From contig JACBWW010000048.1 in NCBI GenBank assembly GCA_020086605.1, positions 5,486,179 to 5,550,178 of the forward strand: DNA of 64,000 nt. The letters run 5' to 3'. Under the pieces are notes generated by a model, which had not been told where the DNA came from, searched no databases, and was given only the letters and a program-made list of their open reading frames with translations. Both the position numbers and the translations under genes were made by a program. Every line of letters starts with the position of its first letter. Position 1 is the stretch's first letter. The DNA is from Lanius collurio. Its lineage: Eukaryota > Chordata > Aves > Passeriformes > Laniidae. Below, in pieces: positions 1-14,387 of this stretch.

Positions 1-623
1 TAGCCCTTATATGCAGTAATTAATGTATACTCCACATATTGCTTATAATTAATAATAGGCCAAAATTTTATTTTTATGCATAAGAATATGCAAATCCTTC
101 CTAATATCATCAAATCAGAAACAATACCCTAACAAAGATTTCATTATTTTTACCAGTTCAAGACAGGCATTACTTGTCATTACTCTGGTTTCTAAAAAAG
201 TGTAAATCATGCAAAAGACAGGCTTAAGCATAATCCACTGAAAAATAAGGTTTATAATTTCATGAAAAAATAAGGCTTCCTGGCATTTTCTACGGCAAGT
301 CCTTCGTAAAATTGGTCAGAACTTTTGGGTTATATTTTTACTAGTTGCTTCATTTAGTGTTCAAATAGAAACAATTCAGTTACTTCCTATAATATTTTTA
401 TATTCTTGCTAAGAAAATCCCATAAGTAACTAACAAAAATTTCAAATGACAGATGAATGAATTTGATACATTGAAGTGGTGTGATGTGGGCAGAAAGGTG
501 TCAGATTTTTTTTTTTTCTGGTAAAGCAAAGAGAATAGAGATATATGAAACTTCCCTGTAATTCTTTTCTGTGGTTTCTCTCCTCTCATGTGCTCTGATC
601 AAACTGTAAAAGTACACCCACAC

Positions 624-626
<3 letters not shown>

Positions 627-654
<28 letters not shown>
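627..654. repeat. Homopolymer A28
   Basis: Twenty-eight consecutive A. No AATAAA lies in the 30 bases before it, so it does not look like a retrocopy tail. Confidence 0.95.
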
Positions 655-655
<1 letters not shown>

Positions 656-3600
656 AGTAGTGGATCCAATTCTTTAATTCTGTTTTCATTCAATATTTTT
701 CATGCTCTCTGGCATGATTTTAATTCACACCAGCCAGTGATCTCTGAGATTGTGCCTACACAATGCTGAAGGGTCAAAGTCATCCAAAACCACTCTCACT
801 AGGAAATGTGGTAGAGTCCACAGCTCAGGTCCAGCAGACCATGCTCAATCTTGGAACTTTAGTGCAGGAAGTTATATTTTCCAAACCTCCCCGAGGTCAT
901 GCCCCAGTCAGCTCCGTTGCGCTCAATATGCATCATCTGATGTGTTGTAACAGATCCCACACAATTTTTCAGAACTTTGACCTGAAAAGAGTAAAGGTTG
1001 TGAAAGGACCACTTACTACCAGTGGCACTCAGGTGCTGTCCAAGGCCATGTGCTGTCCAACGTTAAAATAGTGTTTACTCACCCTCAGGGCCACACTGCA
1101 GTGTCTATTATTTCTCTGTAATAGGCATAGCTTGAGCAGCTGTCATGGAGCTCAGCAAAACTTCACTGATGCTTTTTCTCTAGCAAAAAGTCATTTTGAT
1201 AGCAAGTTCATCATCTTCTTACTAGTAAGCAAGCTACTAAGTGTGGGTGGGAAGGAGAAAAGGACAAACTCAAATGAGAGGGGCCAAGATGCAGAGAGAT
1301 GCTGACAGTGTTAAAATAGGAGTAAAAGGAGAAGAAGCGGAGAAAGAGCAGAACAAAAAAGGGAACCACAGAGAAAGACTGCTAGAGCTGCTCTTTGAAC
1401 AGATAAAATATTATGAAATGCTAATTACACAAAAAAATTTGGGCTCTAGGCATGTCAAGTAGGATCACCTTGAACTAATAGACATTTGAATATTCTGGTA
1501 TTAAGCTCCTTTTATCTCAGACAGGTGTAATTGTATTATCCTTCCTATAAGTGATGTTGTGTCTGCAAAATAATGTTTCTGTTACTCTGACACCACAGTG
1601 ATGTGTATGACACAGAAATGCCCCAGAAGTTAGTAATGTTTAATTCAGTGTTCAGTTAAAATGATGTCTTGTACTTAAGATATGGGCAATGCTCTGAATG
1701 ATGACTAACTAGCTGGCTAACTATTCTTTGCTCTGCTCTTTGTCCATTGTAAGAATTTTCTCAAGACAAAACAAAATTAAATGGTTATATAATTACAGTT
1801 TGTATCAAAAAGCATATATCAGTCCTCTGAAATTAAAGTTGCCCAGGAAATTTAATCTGATGGTACTTGGGGTTTGAGTATTTTTCTTCATACTGTTAGA
1901 GGTCTGGTTTTAGTACATTTCTTGATCCGAAAGGAGAAAAGTATTGGTTTTGTTTTATATTTGTACTTTTTATATGTGAGATGTATCTCTTCACCTGACC
2001 AAATCTGGGGGAGGACATGACTGACACCAGCTGATCACTATGCAATACCCTCTCCTTTAGAGCAGAGGTCATGCATCTTTTCTTAGTTCATGAATCTTTT
2101 CTTAGCTCACTTGATAGGCCAGGTGCTCAGAAACTGCAGACAAATCATTTCTACTCTCCACAATCCTTAGAAGGGATGCATAGGGCTTACAAAGATCTAA
2201 AAAACCATGCAGACTGCAGATTTTGTAGTGATGCAGAAGAAGAATGACTCTTTTGTAAATGTTATTCAAGGGAGCAAGCTACCAATTTTGGGTTCAGTTC
2301 CAGTGATTGAGGTTTGTGCTAAACAGTATCCTTACTCTCAGTGCACATATTTACATGATTAATTCCTTCTCTTTGGTGATAAAAGAACAAACTAAATGGC
2401 TCAGTTCAAAAAATATACGTAAGAGTATACAGGAATAAAAAGAAATACAAATTCATTTGTAAGCTCATGACAGCAAAATCTGTACTTTTTATGTTTGCTC
2501 AGCAACAAATATAACAGAGCCACAATCCTTGTAGTGCTCTTGGGAAAAACATCAATATCATTGCTATAAAATTGTTGGCTTTTGATTACATTCTCAGGTT
2601 TTGTTGCAGCTCCTGTCCAGCTAATAAGAATGACCAGAGCTCAATGAGACAAAGAAAAAAAAAAAATTATTTCACCAGGTTTTCAGTCCCAGGCTTTTAA
2701 ATTCTCTTTACCTCCATGGGAAAATGAATCCCACAACCTCATAATACTTTTGAGATTTGTGCATGTGTTGTGAGGTTTTCAAGTTTTACATTGCTTCTAT
2801 ATCCCATTTACCATTTGGAGGAATAGTGAGGCAACAGTTAACCATTTATCCCTGGCATTTACAAGGACAGTGCCTCACCTTGCAGGCAGAAAACAAGTTA
2901 TAATAAAATAAGTTAATTATGGTTTCTCTGTATCCATCATGACATAGCACTGTCTTGAACAGTCAGTGAAAATGATGTGTTAGGGAATTTTCAGCTAGGA
3001 AAGCGGGGGAGGGTGTAACAGACAGTTTCTTCATGAAAGAAGTGCTTTGTCCAGCATGTTAAAAATGAGCTACTTGTTGGTGTGCAGAGCTGGAACAAGT
3101 CCAGATTCTTCAGACCTCACATTTTCTTAGCTTTTCTTTCAATCAGATACTGAGTGGTTTTTGTAACTGGTGCAAATATATCTGACATTATCCTTGCTTC
3201 AAAAAGAACAATAATGAATTATTAAGCAACATAAAAACATTTTGAAACTCATTTACACAAAGCAGGAGGAGTCTCTTCATCCCAGTTGATTAGAGATGCT
3301 AAACCAGACTCAACATGGTTTTGCCTGATTTAATGGAACAGTCTTATATTAAAATTAAGATATAGATAACATCCATTCATAGTTCGTTATAATGACTTTC
3401 TGGTTTTTTATCTTTTTTTTTCTTTCAAATACATACTCTATTTAAACAAGCACTTGCTATTGCACTTGCTTTAATTCTGAGAGGTTTGTGGGGATTTTCC
3501 CCTCCTTTCCTTAGATGGTGAGTGAAAGATTCAGGAAAATTTGAATTCCAATACTTTTAATTATGTCTTTTTTAATTATTATTTTAAATGCATTTTTGGA

Positions 3601-5239
3601 AAAAGATTATTCATATTTATTTATGAATACAGGTGGAAGAGAAATGTATTTTTAATCAAATAAAGTTTTGAAGATAAAAAACACCAACAAATTACTGTTT
3701 CAATTTGAAAGCTGAAAATTTTTTGAAAAGTCACATTTGCTTTTTACTGATTAGAATGTTCTCTTCCTTTACCCACTATCTACTTTTTTTTTTAAAAAAA
3801 TATCATTTATAATGGAAAGACTAATCATAAATGATCTTTCCTTATTGAAAAGCTTTGTTTTTCACAGAGAAGTACATTCTTCTTCACATTTTTTTACTAT
3901 TAGCACATTTTCCAACAGTCCCAACAGTCTCCCTTTCATTTACAGAAAAAACTCATCCAAGTAATTCTAAACATGAATACACACATTTTTGAAAAATCAC
4001 CAAGTAGGTATGTGCTTCATGGAAAAGGTGTTAGCAAATTTACTTCTGCCTTATTTCTCTAAGTTTCTGTTTAGACCTCAACAAGAGAACAAATAAACAA
4101 AACCAAAACAAAATAAATTGAAACAACGCCCCCAAAAATACCCAAACAGAGCAAAAAACCCACAAGTCCACTGTGTTCTGAACTTTCAAAAGAAAAATGA
4201 AGAGTTAAGAAAATTCTCTTTTAAAGCCCATAAAATATCTCTGGAAATACATTAAAAGATAAAATACCTGTAAATCCCCAAAGCTTTCCTTCAATTACTT
4301 CAGTCACAGGAAATAAACACAGCACATTTATGGTTATATTTCTAAGATTTAATGCTGGCCGAGTTCCTCTGTCTTTTGAACTGGTGTAGGTTTCGTGGTT
4401 AGATCATTATGTCATTCTCAGTACATTCCCTATGCAACTGAGACCCTTAAATGTGTTTAAATGTGCCTTGAATATTCTTCAACACATTAAACAATCAATT
4501 TTATATAGTATAAAGTGCAATGAATATTTGGGGAGTTAAAATTCCTTATCTAGACTAAAGAAACTACAATTTATTTTTTTTTAACCTCTCCAGTATTCTT
4601 TAAAATATAGATTATCATATCAGAAAAGACTAAACTATATGTGGAATCTGAGATAAAAATCTCCACCAAATAACTGTAATCTTATGTGCTGAATCATAAA
4701 CTGAAGGTCTCTTAAATAAAGACTTTAATTTTAAATGTGGATACATTTTGACAGTCACTTTATAGTCTCACACCTAGAATGAATTTTGCCTAGGTGAGTT
4801 CAAACATTGAAGCAAGTATATTTTCTTTTATATAAAGTATAAAAATTGTAAAATAAATTAAAAAATATTAAAAGTATATTTCTTTTATACTTGTCTTTTA
4901 TGAGGTGTCCATTCTAGCTGACCAACAGTACACCTCAGTCAGGGTTTTTTTTATTTGTTTGTTTTTCCCTTCTTCAGCTTTTTATTCCAAATAATCCAGA
5001 AATGTGAAAGACAAAACACTGAAGATGGAATTTGACCAGGGTATACAGTTTAAGAGGATTGGCATGAGGAGAGACTAACTCTTTAAAGTTTTATATTATT
5101 TTGCCAGAGCTTTATTCTATGGTCTTTGATTTAACTTCTCTTGATAGCACCAGGAAAATAAAATCTTCATATTATAATCTTTGTCTCATCATCTTCTGAA
5201 CTACCACTACATAATAGAGCTGAAAAATACATCTTCATC

Positions 5240-5260
5240 TTTTTTTTTTTTTTTTTTTTT
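5240..5260. repeat. Homopolymer T21
   Basis: Twenty-one consecutive T, then C and T6. Confidence 0.95.
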
Positions 5261-8200
5261 CTTTTTTCCCCCAAAGAGAAATCTATTGATACAGTTCTTT
5301 GAGATCTAATAGATTCTTTTTTTAGATTTTGATTCATGGAACCAATAACTTGAAAATAATGATTTTTCCCAGTCACTAATTACAAGGTATGTATACCTGC
5401 AAAGAATATGGAATAGATAGCTACACATAATAACCATTTAAAAAATATGTTTTTAAATTAAATGCATGAGTCTATGGTAAACTTGCAAACAGTACCACAA
5501 ACATAAAGGACGTAGTTGGATTTCAGAGCCCTGGTGCTGGGTGTAAGAAACCAAAGAAGAATGAGTTAACCTACATGTGCAGGCACCAAAAAAAAAGACC
5601 TTACATTTTTAATTTATATACTTGCAAACCAAATTCAGTGAATAAAATGGTTTTTGATAATAATCAGATTTAAACATTGAGGTGCAGGTGAAAAGCTCGG
5701 GCACCAACTAAGACCTTTTCTAAGTTTCACAATAATTGCCTTTGCACAGACCTTGGTAAGCAGAGGATAGGTTTATGTGATAGAATAAATTGACTGGGCT
5801 TTTAGAGTTTTCTGTGGAAAATGAATCCATAATAACATGTACGAAGAGGGTCAAAATGTGTTGCTTGGTTGTTAGCAGGCACAAAAGAAGATCAGGTCAC
5901 TTGGTGAAAAAAGGTGCTGTCAGTGTGAGGTCTTTTCAAATAAGTATATTATGATGGCATCTTTTTTCCTGCACTGTGAAAAAAACCCAAACCTAAAACA
6001 ACAAAAAAACACCCCAAACCCCCAAACATGTAAAAACATGAAGAATAAAATTGTAACAAGAATAGTGTAAGTGTTATTTCAGAAGAAAAACTGTTTAATA
6101 AAATTCTTAATAATTTTCTTTTTTACTTTTGTGTTCCCTTAAGTTTTACAACATCTGTGACTTTAGGGCTTCAAAAACAAACAAACAATACAAAAGTAAA
6201 ATAAAAAATAAAAAAAAAAAAACTGATCTGCAAAAGTTAAATTTTTATTTAAAACTTAATCTTTTTGAACAGCAATTTTTGCATAAGTCAGAAGCATATG
6301 TAGTTCAACTAATTGCTGAAAACTGCCAGGGACCTATGGGATGTATATTTCTTTGCCTTAAGTGAGCATGAAGAGAATTAATTTTTAAGGGAGAAGGTGA
6401 AAACACAGATCATCAAACCATCAGAAAGCAAACTATTGAAACATCTATATAATTTTGAAGAAAATTGAACTCTGCAGAGCACTGATACTACAGTGTGCAG
6501 TCTCTTTGCATAGGATTTTATGCTGTTCAGCAAACAGCATCAGAAGCCAAATCTAGAAAAATGTAAGAATTATTTTGTGATTGAAAGTCCTATTTTTTCT
6601 GAGAGAAAAAAAAAAAAAAAGAGCAGTTGATTAAATAAAAGTATAGAGAAAGAATAAATTAGTTTTGGCCTCAGCAAAGGTGAATCAGGACCTAATTTGA
6701 TTTTCTAAGTTAAAATTAAAAAAAAAAGAATCTCAAACATTTATTAGTTAAATTATAAAAGTGCCTCTTCTCAGCAGTCTTGCATTTGTCTCTATTCAGA
6801 GGGAATGGATGTCCGTAGAAATAGAAGAGCCATCACAATTTTTTTGTGTATGTGTATATGTAGAAGCATTTTTGGGATACCAAGAAACTTTCTGTATGTT
6901 CCCATTGGCTGAAGCATCAGATAACACTCATGGTAGCAATGCTACACTCTATAGCAGCATTGAGAAAAGGAAGTAGGTATAAGCATATCAGACAGGGGTC
7001 TGGTTTTGTTCTGTTGTTGCCAAAAATTTGAACTCTTAGATGGAATGCTGCCAAATTTATCCATTACACTGCAATACTGACTTTCCATAGTCATAGAAAG
7101 AACTTGGTACACTTGGTAGTTTACTGTTTGTTCTTTTTTTTTAAAAAAAATATGATTTTCATTTAATGATAAGTGTATTGTCTAAAATGACTAGTGAGTG
7201 AAATTGTTGATACAGCTGAATCATTCACCTCTTTAAAACTCAGACAAAGGAGAGAAAAGGACACAAGATGAGCAAGTGAAAGGATGACCCAGGATCAGCT
7301 GCCGTTTGAAATTTGGCTTTCAGGACACTCGCTGGATAGTATTTTCACTACCTACTGGATAGTGCTCTCATTGACATTCTTATAAACTTCCATATTTAAA
7401 GGTCAGAACTGATAAATTACATCCTACTGAGTGTCTTAGAAGCTTAAAATTTAGCCATGGTATCTTTTTTTTATCCCGTTAAAAGAGAGTCTCCACTCTA
7501 TTCACAATCAACATACCAATCATTCCCCTGACAATTTAGTTTTATTACAGTGATATGTCATACTGACATAATCTGGTCAGACCATCAGATTCAATTTCAT
7601 CTCTATAATCTGAACCTTTAAGTAATTGTATTTAAGTATTTTTCACATCTGCAACCCAGTGGAATATAAAAGGCTCAATTTGAGAGGATAGAAAGCAGAA
7701 AATAACTAATATGAACAGAAATAATATGTCCTCTTTGTAGGACAATTTAGTCTACTTCTGTATCCCATTGAAACTTTTCTGCTATATAGACATGATTTTT
7801 ATGAGTTCAGTATTCCAGTCCACAAGATTTCTTCTCCCTCCATCTTTCTGTTCTCTCCCTCTCAGCACTGCAACTTTTCTGAAAAGAGCAGCTCTAGCTA
7901 AGGAACCAAAATTTAGTGGCCACATTCACAGAAGTCTTCAGTATGCAAGGAGCTTTCTTTGAAAAACTAGACCATTTCAATTAAGTGCCTAACCAGAAGC
8001 TACTTAGTTTTCATTGGAAAAATCTGTCTCATTGGTTCTGGAGAGTAACTTCTCTAACTGGAAATAGTTACTTTAAGACTGAGCACAATTCATTCTATAT
8101 TTGCCTGCTTTCTGCTTAGAGGCAGCAGACAAAGCATGATAGCACAGCAGTATGCTTAATAAGCCACTTTCATGCTGTGAACAAAGGGGTAGATGACATC

Positions 8201-11200
8201 AGAATTCTCCAAATTCTGTAAATTGCAGTACATACCCACATTTATCAGTTAGTTAGATTACAAGGATTATATGTACAAAACAATTTTGATCCAAAGACTG
8301 TTTTTCAAATACACATTCAAAAATGTTTTTAAATACATATCTATTAACAAACATTTAAAAAAAATCTCTTATCTTATATAACCAGAAATTTAGCAAATAA
8401 ATCACTAGGAAATAATTTAATTTGACCAATGAATAGAAAACATATATATTCTGATATCTGTTTCAAAGCTTTCATTTACAAATCCTACAAGTAATCCTGC
8501 CTATTCCATATTACTGAAATTCAAAGACATAAAGCAATGTTAGATTTAGGGGAAGAAAAAAATAAAGTTTTACTGAAATATGCACCATATGACGTGTAGG
8601 TGTGTCTATAGAGCTGACTAAGAGTTACAGAACAGAAAAAACAATCAATATAATCTCTTAAAAACAGAGAGGTGGGAATGAAATTCGTCATAGTCTAATA
8701 CTTTTTTAATGAGTAATTTTTTTTACTAAAAGTATTCTTTTTATGTTTTACTTTACTTTTATTAGAAAAACCTTATATTTTACTGTGACTTGTGAAATCA
8801 CAGAGACCACCTACTTGTTTTCCATGTAATTTTAGATGACTCAGAATACTATTTTTCAAGGTACTTTCTTAATTTATTTTCTGTCAATAAAGGGCTTTGA
8901 GAAATCCTTGCATCTCTGAGTAAAGATGGTAGCATATGTAGGAACTTCATTCTCATATTAGATTTGCTTGTATACATCACCCACTTTTCTGTGCACTAAC
9001 AACAAGCTGAGAGTCAGTGAAAATATTCCCTGTCTTTGAATTAGACCCTAGAAGAAGAAATTACCTATGCTGCACAGAATAATAAAGGAATCTGCCTTGA
9101 TACCTGTGTGAGATCTGATTAGCAACAATTCACATGTATACACAAGCATCTGTTTAATTTGTATAACACACTTCTATTTGTCTTAAGGAAGTCCAAAGTT
9201 CAGATTCAGAAGAAAGAAGGCAACTACTGTCATTTTACTGTAAAAAGTGAAGATTTAGCTTCATGTAGTAAGGTACAAGGTCTGCCTCAGGACAAACTGT
9301 ACTTACTGTTCTAATGCTACCATTCTCAGAGCCTGAGGAAAAGAGATAGTTCATTTTTCTTTCATTACATCAGAAGTTTTTGAGTCCAAGAAAAGAAAAG
9401 AGAATTCTTTTGGAGTTTAGTTTTGGAAATAAACTTCGGCATCCAGCAGAAGAAATTCCCAGCACAGATATTAATTAAATGGCCCTAGCCACTTACTGCA
9501 CTGAGCTTTCCCTGCAGTTTTTGTAAGTGACTGCAAATGAAAGGTTGTCACTGTAGACCTCAGATTGTGGGGAAAAAGAGAGTTCAGACTGAGGTCAGGA
9601 ATGTACGGCCAAAGTGAAGCTTTAATGAAAAATCTACCTTTTATAGCATAGTTTGCTAGAGAAAATTCATGATTGGCCCACTGACCCACCACCTCTCAAA
9701 AGGTGATAGGTCAGACGGTAAAACACTGATATCTAAAACATGTCTTAGTGTTCCCAAAACAACACAGTGAAAACAGCAGGTGCAAGGACAGAAAAGTAGT
9801 TTACTTAACATACTATCTGTTTTCCTTAGGCTGCATGTGAAAGAAGAATTTCCCACATACTTGTTAGAGAAAGATGAAGAATTTCTCTGCTTTAGCCCTT
9901 TTTGCATCCACATCAGGTAATCTCATTCGTTCCTTTATTGGTGTTTGGTGTCTAATACAAGTACGCTGCAGCTACTGTATGTATCTTTCTTTTAAAAATT
10001 ATCTCAAAAATTCTTAGAATTTTGCTTTTCCATGGCAGTGGCCTTGGATTTTGAAAATATAACAATTTTTTCCTTGCTTTGTGTTAAATCTCCAGCATTC
10101 CTAATGCTTTCCAGATCCTTTGTTTTCACCCTGCTTTAGCAGACTTTCCTGTTTGTAACATAATTTTTATTTTCCCCCAAGTTTCCTTCTCTTAAAATGG
10201 GAGAATGCTACTGAATACTATCTTAAAGTTACTCCTGGGGATCTCAGAAAATAAAATTTAGTACAAATTAAGAAGGATGTAAGGACCAGAGTGCAACCCA
10301 AACATGATCCAGATATCTGGATCTAAGAAAATAATCCAGCCTGAGAAAAAAATTGTTTAAGTCACTGCAGTAGAATTCATCCTACCTAACTCAAAGTGCC
10401 TATACTTATAAATCCTTACTTACTCAGATGCAGACCATGGTTCCTCTGATTCCCATGTGGTTTAAAGTAATATTTAATTGACCTAATTTTCCTGCAGTCC
10501 TCCCCTCACTTGGTACCATCACAGTCAAACTTCCCACCTTCAATAGCAAAAATGTGTTCTAGGTAAGACTTACACACAGCATCCAGTGAGCCTGTAATTT
10601 TGAATTTATTGTTCTTTTGGACAAGTGGTTCTCATAAAACAGTTATTGACTAATCATATCTTAAAAACAGACAATTAAATTAATCTAGGTACTCTACATA
10701 AAGCAGTAAACACACAATGTACATGAAAGGTCAAAAGAAATATTTCCTTTCAGTTTACCTAAATTCCAACTTTTTCTCTGTGTTCTTTAATATCTTCAAA
10801 AAATATAAATCTCTGTCTGTTTCTTCCCCTTTTTTAATACTTTTGGCTTCACTGATCTACCTGGTGTCTCAGTTCATATTTTTCTCTAAGTAAATTTTTC
10901 TCTGCCTAAGTTTCCTCTTTTTGACTGTCCCATTTATTTTTTGCTATTTCCTCAGTCTGACTTGTTTGATATTTCACTATATCAAAACTTCACTATTCTG
11001 CATGCTGCGATTTAGGTCACTTAAAGAGAATAAATCCACAATTTTCACTACTGTATGGACTACTGAACTATATAGTATCACTTTATCTTATTTTTTTTTT
11101 TTTTTTCAGAGCAATAATACCTTTGTGGAAAGGTGAATAGAAAGAACTAAGCATATTATTCTAAATAAGTATAAAACATAATCAACCCTTTGCATAGAAG

Positions 11201-12149
11201 CAATATTTCATTTAATTTGTGTTACATACCTTTGCTTATTCATCCTAAGACCATGTTTATGCTTTCACCTGCAGCTACAAACTGGCTTAATAGTTTCAAT
11301 ATTTTTTTCACCATAATTCCTCAGTTTGGGGACAGGAATTATAAGGTGCATGCTTGTTTTATGCAATGCAAACAATGTTTTATTATTTCTTATCCACTGA
11401 CCTATCTGCTTTGTATTCTGTTGTATGCATTAGGTTTTCAAAAGTTCTGAGTCCTTATTTTTGTTATTGCCCTGGGTCTTACTCTTCCTCTCATTATATT
11501 CATTATTATATACAAACATATATGTTTAGTGTAACTCTATAATGTATTGCTTTGTACTGTTCAAAATTAGAAAATCTGTCTGGGTAAATGAGTGAACCTG
11601 AAAATTCATTTGTTTGAAAGGAGAAGACTCTAAACAAAAACTCAATCTCTGACAGAAATAGGGAAAAAATATAATCTAAACCTTTCTTGGTAAAGGAAAA
11701 TATACATAATTGCTCATTAAAAGTAAATGCACACAGATGCACATCTAACACAGGTATGCATGCAATAAAAAAACATTCTGTAACACAAGAAATTAATAGT
11801 CTTCCCAGGTAGCAATATGCTTTTATAAATTACTTCACACACTTTTTGGCCACAGTATATCTCCTTTCTCCCTTTTATTTTATCATTTCAGTAACCCATA
11901 CTTGCTGAGGCTCCTATAGATTTTCATTTTTCAGGGTAGAAGGAAGCATTAAAGAAGGCAGGGAGGAAGGGAAGGAAAAAAAAAGTGGTGTTTGACTCAA
12001 CTTCCTCTCAAACACTTAGGAATGATTTTGAGAATCAGAGATTCTGATATTACACAGACTACTGAGTACATCTATGCTTGGCTGTGTTTTCCAGTCTCCC
12101 TTTCTCATCACTGCAAAAGCCCTTTCACGAGCTTGAAGTAAATAAATCT

Positions 12150-13165
12150 CTAACCATCTCTGCATGGGCAATCAAATGTTCATTAAGGCCCATCACACTG
12201 TCCAGCTAGATCTTAAAAGTGTCCTACTTTGAGGAATTTAAAAGTGTCCAACGCTGCTCACTTTCCTGAGGAGATAAAATTTCAATGGCTGATTGTTCTC
12301 GTGGAAAACTTTCTTCCTGTACCAAATCAGAATCTCCCCAGGAGTAACTTGTGCCCCTTACCCTTCATCATTTCCATGTGACTCTTTGTGAAAAGGGAGT
12401 CTCCATCTTCTTTGTAGCCACACTTTAAAAACTGGAAGATGATAATGTTTCCTAAGCTTTCTCTTCCGAAGGCTGAACAAACCCAATTCTCAGCTTTTCC
12501 CATATGGCAACTTCCCAGTTCTTCAATCATATTTTTTCCCTTCTCTGGACCCTCTCAAGCTGGAGCACATTTTATTTTCTTAGCAGGATTCAAAACCCAG
12601 CACCGTATTTCTAGGTGTGACCTGACAAGCACAGAGGAGAATAGAGTGGCTTTTTTGTCTCTACTGATGATGCTCTCGTTGATGCACCCCAACAACTGCT
12701 GACTTCCTTTGCCACAGCAGATCACCTCTCATATTGAGCTTGTAGTTCACCAGGATCCACAGGTCCCTTTCTACAGAACTGTTCCACAAATAAGTAGATG
12801 CCAGCCTGAGATACACTACTGGATTATGTCTTCCCAGGCACAAGACCTTATACTTGTCCTTGTTTTAAAGATCATAAGTTTCTTGCTAGTCCTCTCTTGC
12901 AGCCTATCCAGATCCTCCTGCAGGGTGCCACTCCCTTCTGAAGTGTCCCCTTCCTCACTCAGTTTGGTATTATCAGCAAACTTCATCAGAGTACATTTGA
13001 TCCCATCATCCAGATCATTTATTAGGATATTAAACAGCACGGGGCTCTGTGTGTTTCCCTGGGGGACCCCACATGTGACCGGCTGCCAGTTTAAAAAGCA
13101 GCTATTTAGTACCACCCTCCGGGGGCAGCCTGTCAGCCAGCTCCCCACCCACCACACAGACTACT
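12150..13165 (-). mobile_element. CR1 LINE, 5'-truncated, degraded
   Basis: This element is in minus orientation. Its 5'-most preserved part (12816-13157) translates to the C-terminal part of CR1 reverse transcriptase: WLTGCPRRVVLN, WQPVT.GVPQG, PVLFNILINDLDDGIKCTL, KFADN, then LQEDLDRLQ. These are typical CR1 ORF2 blocks. The FADD catalytic box reads FADN, a single G-to-A change removing the second aspartate. The rest of the ORF2 end and the 3' UTR run to about 12150 with many stops and indels. The terminal ATTCTATG-type 8-bp repeats are not recognisable, so the 3' end is approximate. The element is inactive and 5'-truncated, as most CR1 copies are. Confidence 0.85.
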
Positions 13166-14371
13166 TCTCTAGACCTTAACACAGATGCAGACTGCTCCAC
13201 AGCTCAGTACAACAAAAAAATAGAGAAGATATAAAAAATGGTAATTAGCATTTTGTGTTAGACCCAGACCACGTCCGCCAGGGTGCAAGTCATGAGGCCA
13301 GTCTGTTAAAAGTGCTGAAAGGCCTGGTTGCATATAGAATGTATGATCAAGGGAGTGGATTGTACAGTATGTACACAGCACCCTTGTGTTTGTCACCTGA
13401 AGGATCTTGCTCAATTTTGTGTGTATTTCTCAAGAAAAAAACTCTAATTTGAAGAAAATAATTTAGTACTGAAACAGTAGGCTTCCCATCAAGAGTCATG
13501 TAAATCTGTCACTTCAGGGTTTTTCGGGTTTTTTTTTTTTGTGGAACTATTGCAGCAAGTACCCTTTAATATTAAAATTCTAACCTTCTTCCTGCCTTTG
13601 CATAGTAGTAAAAACATTTGCCAATTTACTTCCTGCAGCCTGCAGCTCTTTAGCACTATCCAGAAATTACCTGATTTCTTTTCAATACCCTCAGCTTCTC
13701 TCTAAAACAGCTGTGCTGTGTCAGCAAAGATATTTTTAGTGTCTTTTCCTTCATCCTGAATATCATTCTCATAAATGGTTGTTATCCAGTCCTCCTACTT
13801 TTTTTTATCACTCATTTCCATTAAAATTCTAATCTTTTTTTTTTTAAACACACAGACATTTTTCTACATTAACTGTTTCCATCATTCCAATAATATCTAT
13901 AGTGCTTAAAAAGTACTGCAAGAATACTAAATATAAGTTTGACAATTGCAATCTGCTGACTCTTTTTTCCCCCGATTTTGTTTTGCAATAGATATTTGAT
14001 AATTTCTTTTATCATCCAACTTTACCTTATATTTCCCTCATCTTTGGTAACAGTAACATGTATGTGTAGTACATATGCATGGGACCTCTATAAAGAGTTA
14101 TTTAACATGAAAGAGTCAGATGAGTCAAGCAACTGTCCTTGCAAGTAATATGATCAGTTAAAAAATTAATCTGATTGGGTTATGAACTGTTTTTTCTCAG
14201 AGAATGCGTGCTAAATGTTTTGTGAGAGATTGTGAAAAGACACATTTTCTGCATGTGTGTAACAAAGCTCCTAGATGAGAGCAGTCATCCTAATTCAGAA
14301 ATTACAGATCACAATATAGTACAGTGACATTTCTTCCCAAGAAAAGAAACCAAACTTAAATTGGGAAAAGT

Positions 14372-14387
14372 GGGGGGGGGGGGGGGG
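14372..14387. repeat. Homopolymer G16
   Basis: Sixteen consecutive G in an otherwise AT-rich region. Such tracts are error-prone in sequencing. Confidence 0.95.

Larger units (their letters stand above)
1..12149. other. AT-rich intergenic desert, no gene seen
   Basis: No convincing exon, RNA gene or full-length repeat is seen. It contains the A28 and T21 tracts, several A/C-rich low-complexity patches (about 4085-4170 and 5980-6030), and a slightly GC-richer segment at 720-1075 with a 102-codon frame (763-1071) that I do not recognise. Confidence 0.7.

Noticed and set aside
88..95. Isolated octamer ATGCAAAT
   Set aside because: A single 8-mer is expected by chance a few times in 64 kb of AT-rich DNA and has no clustered partner motifs.
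12439..13179. Plus-strand frames over the 12-13 kb region (87 and 156 codons)
   Set aside because: They are antisense shadows of the CR1 element, which is coded on the minus strand.
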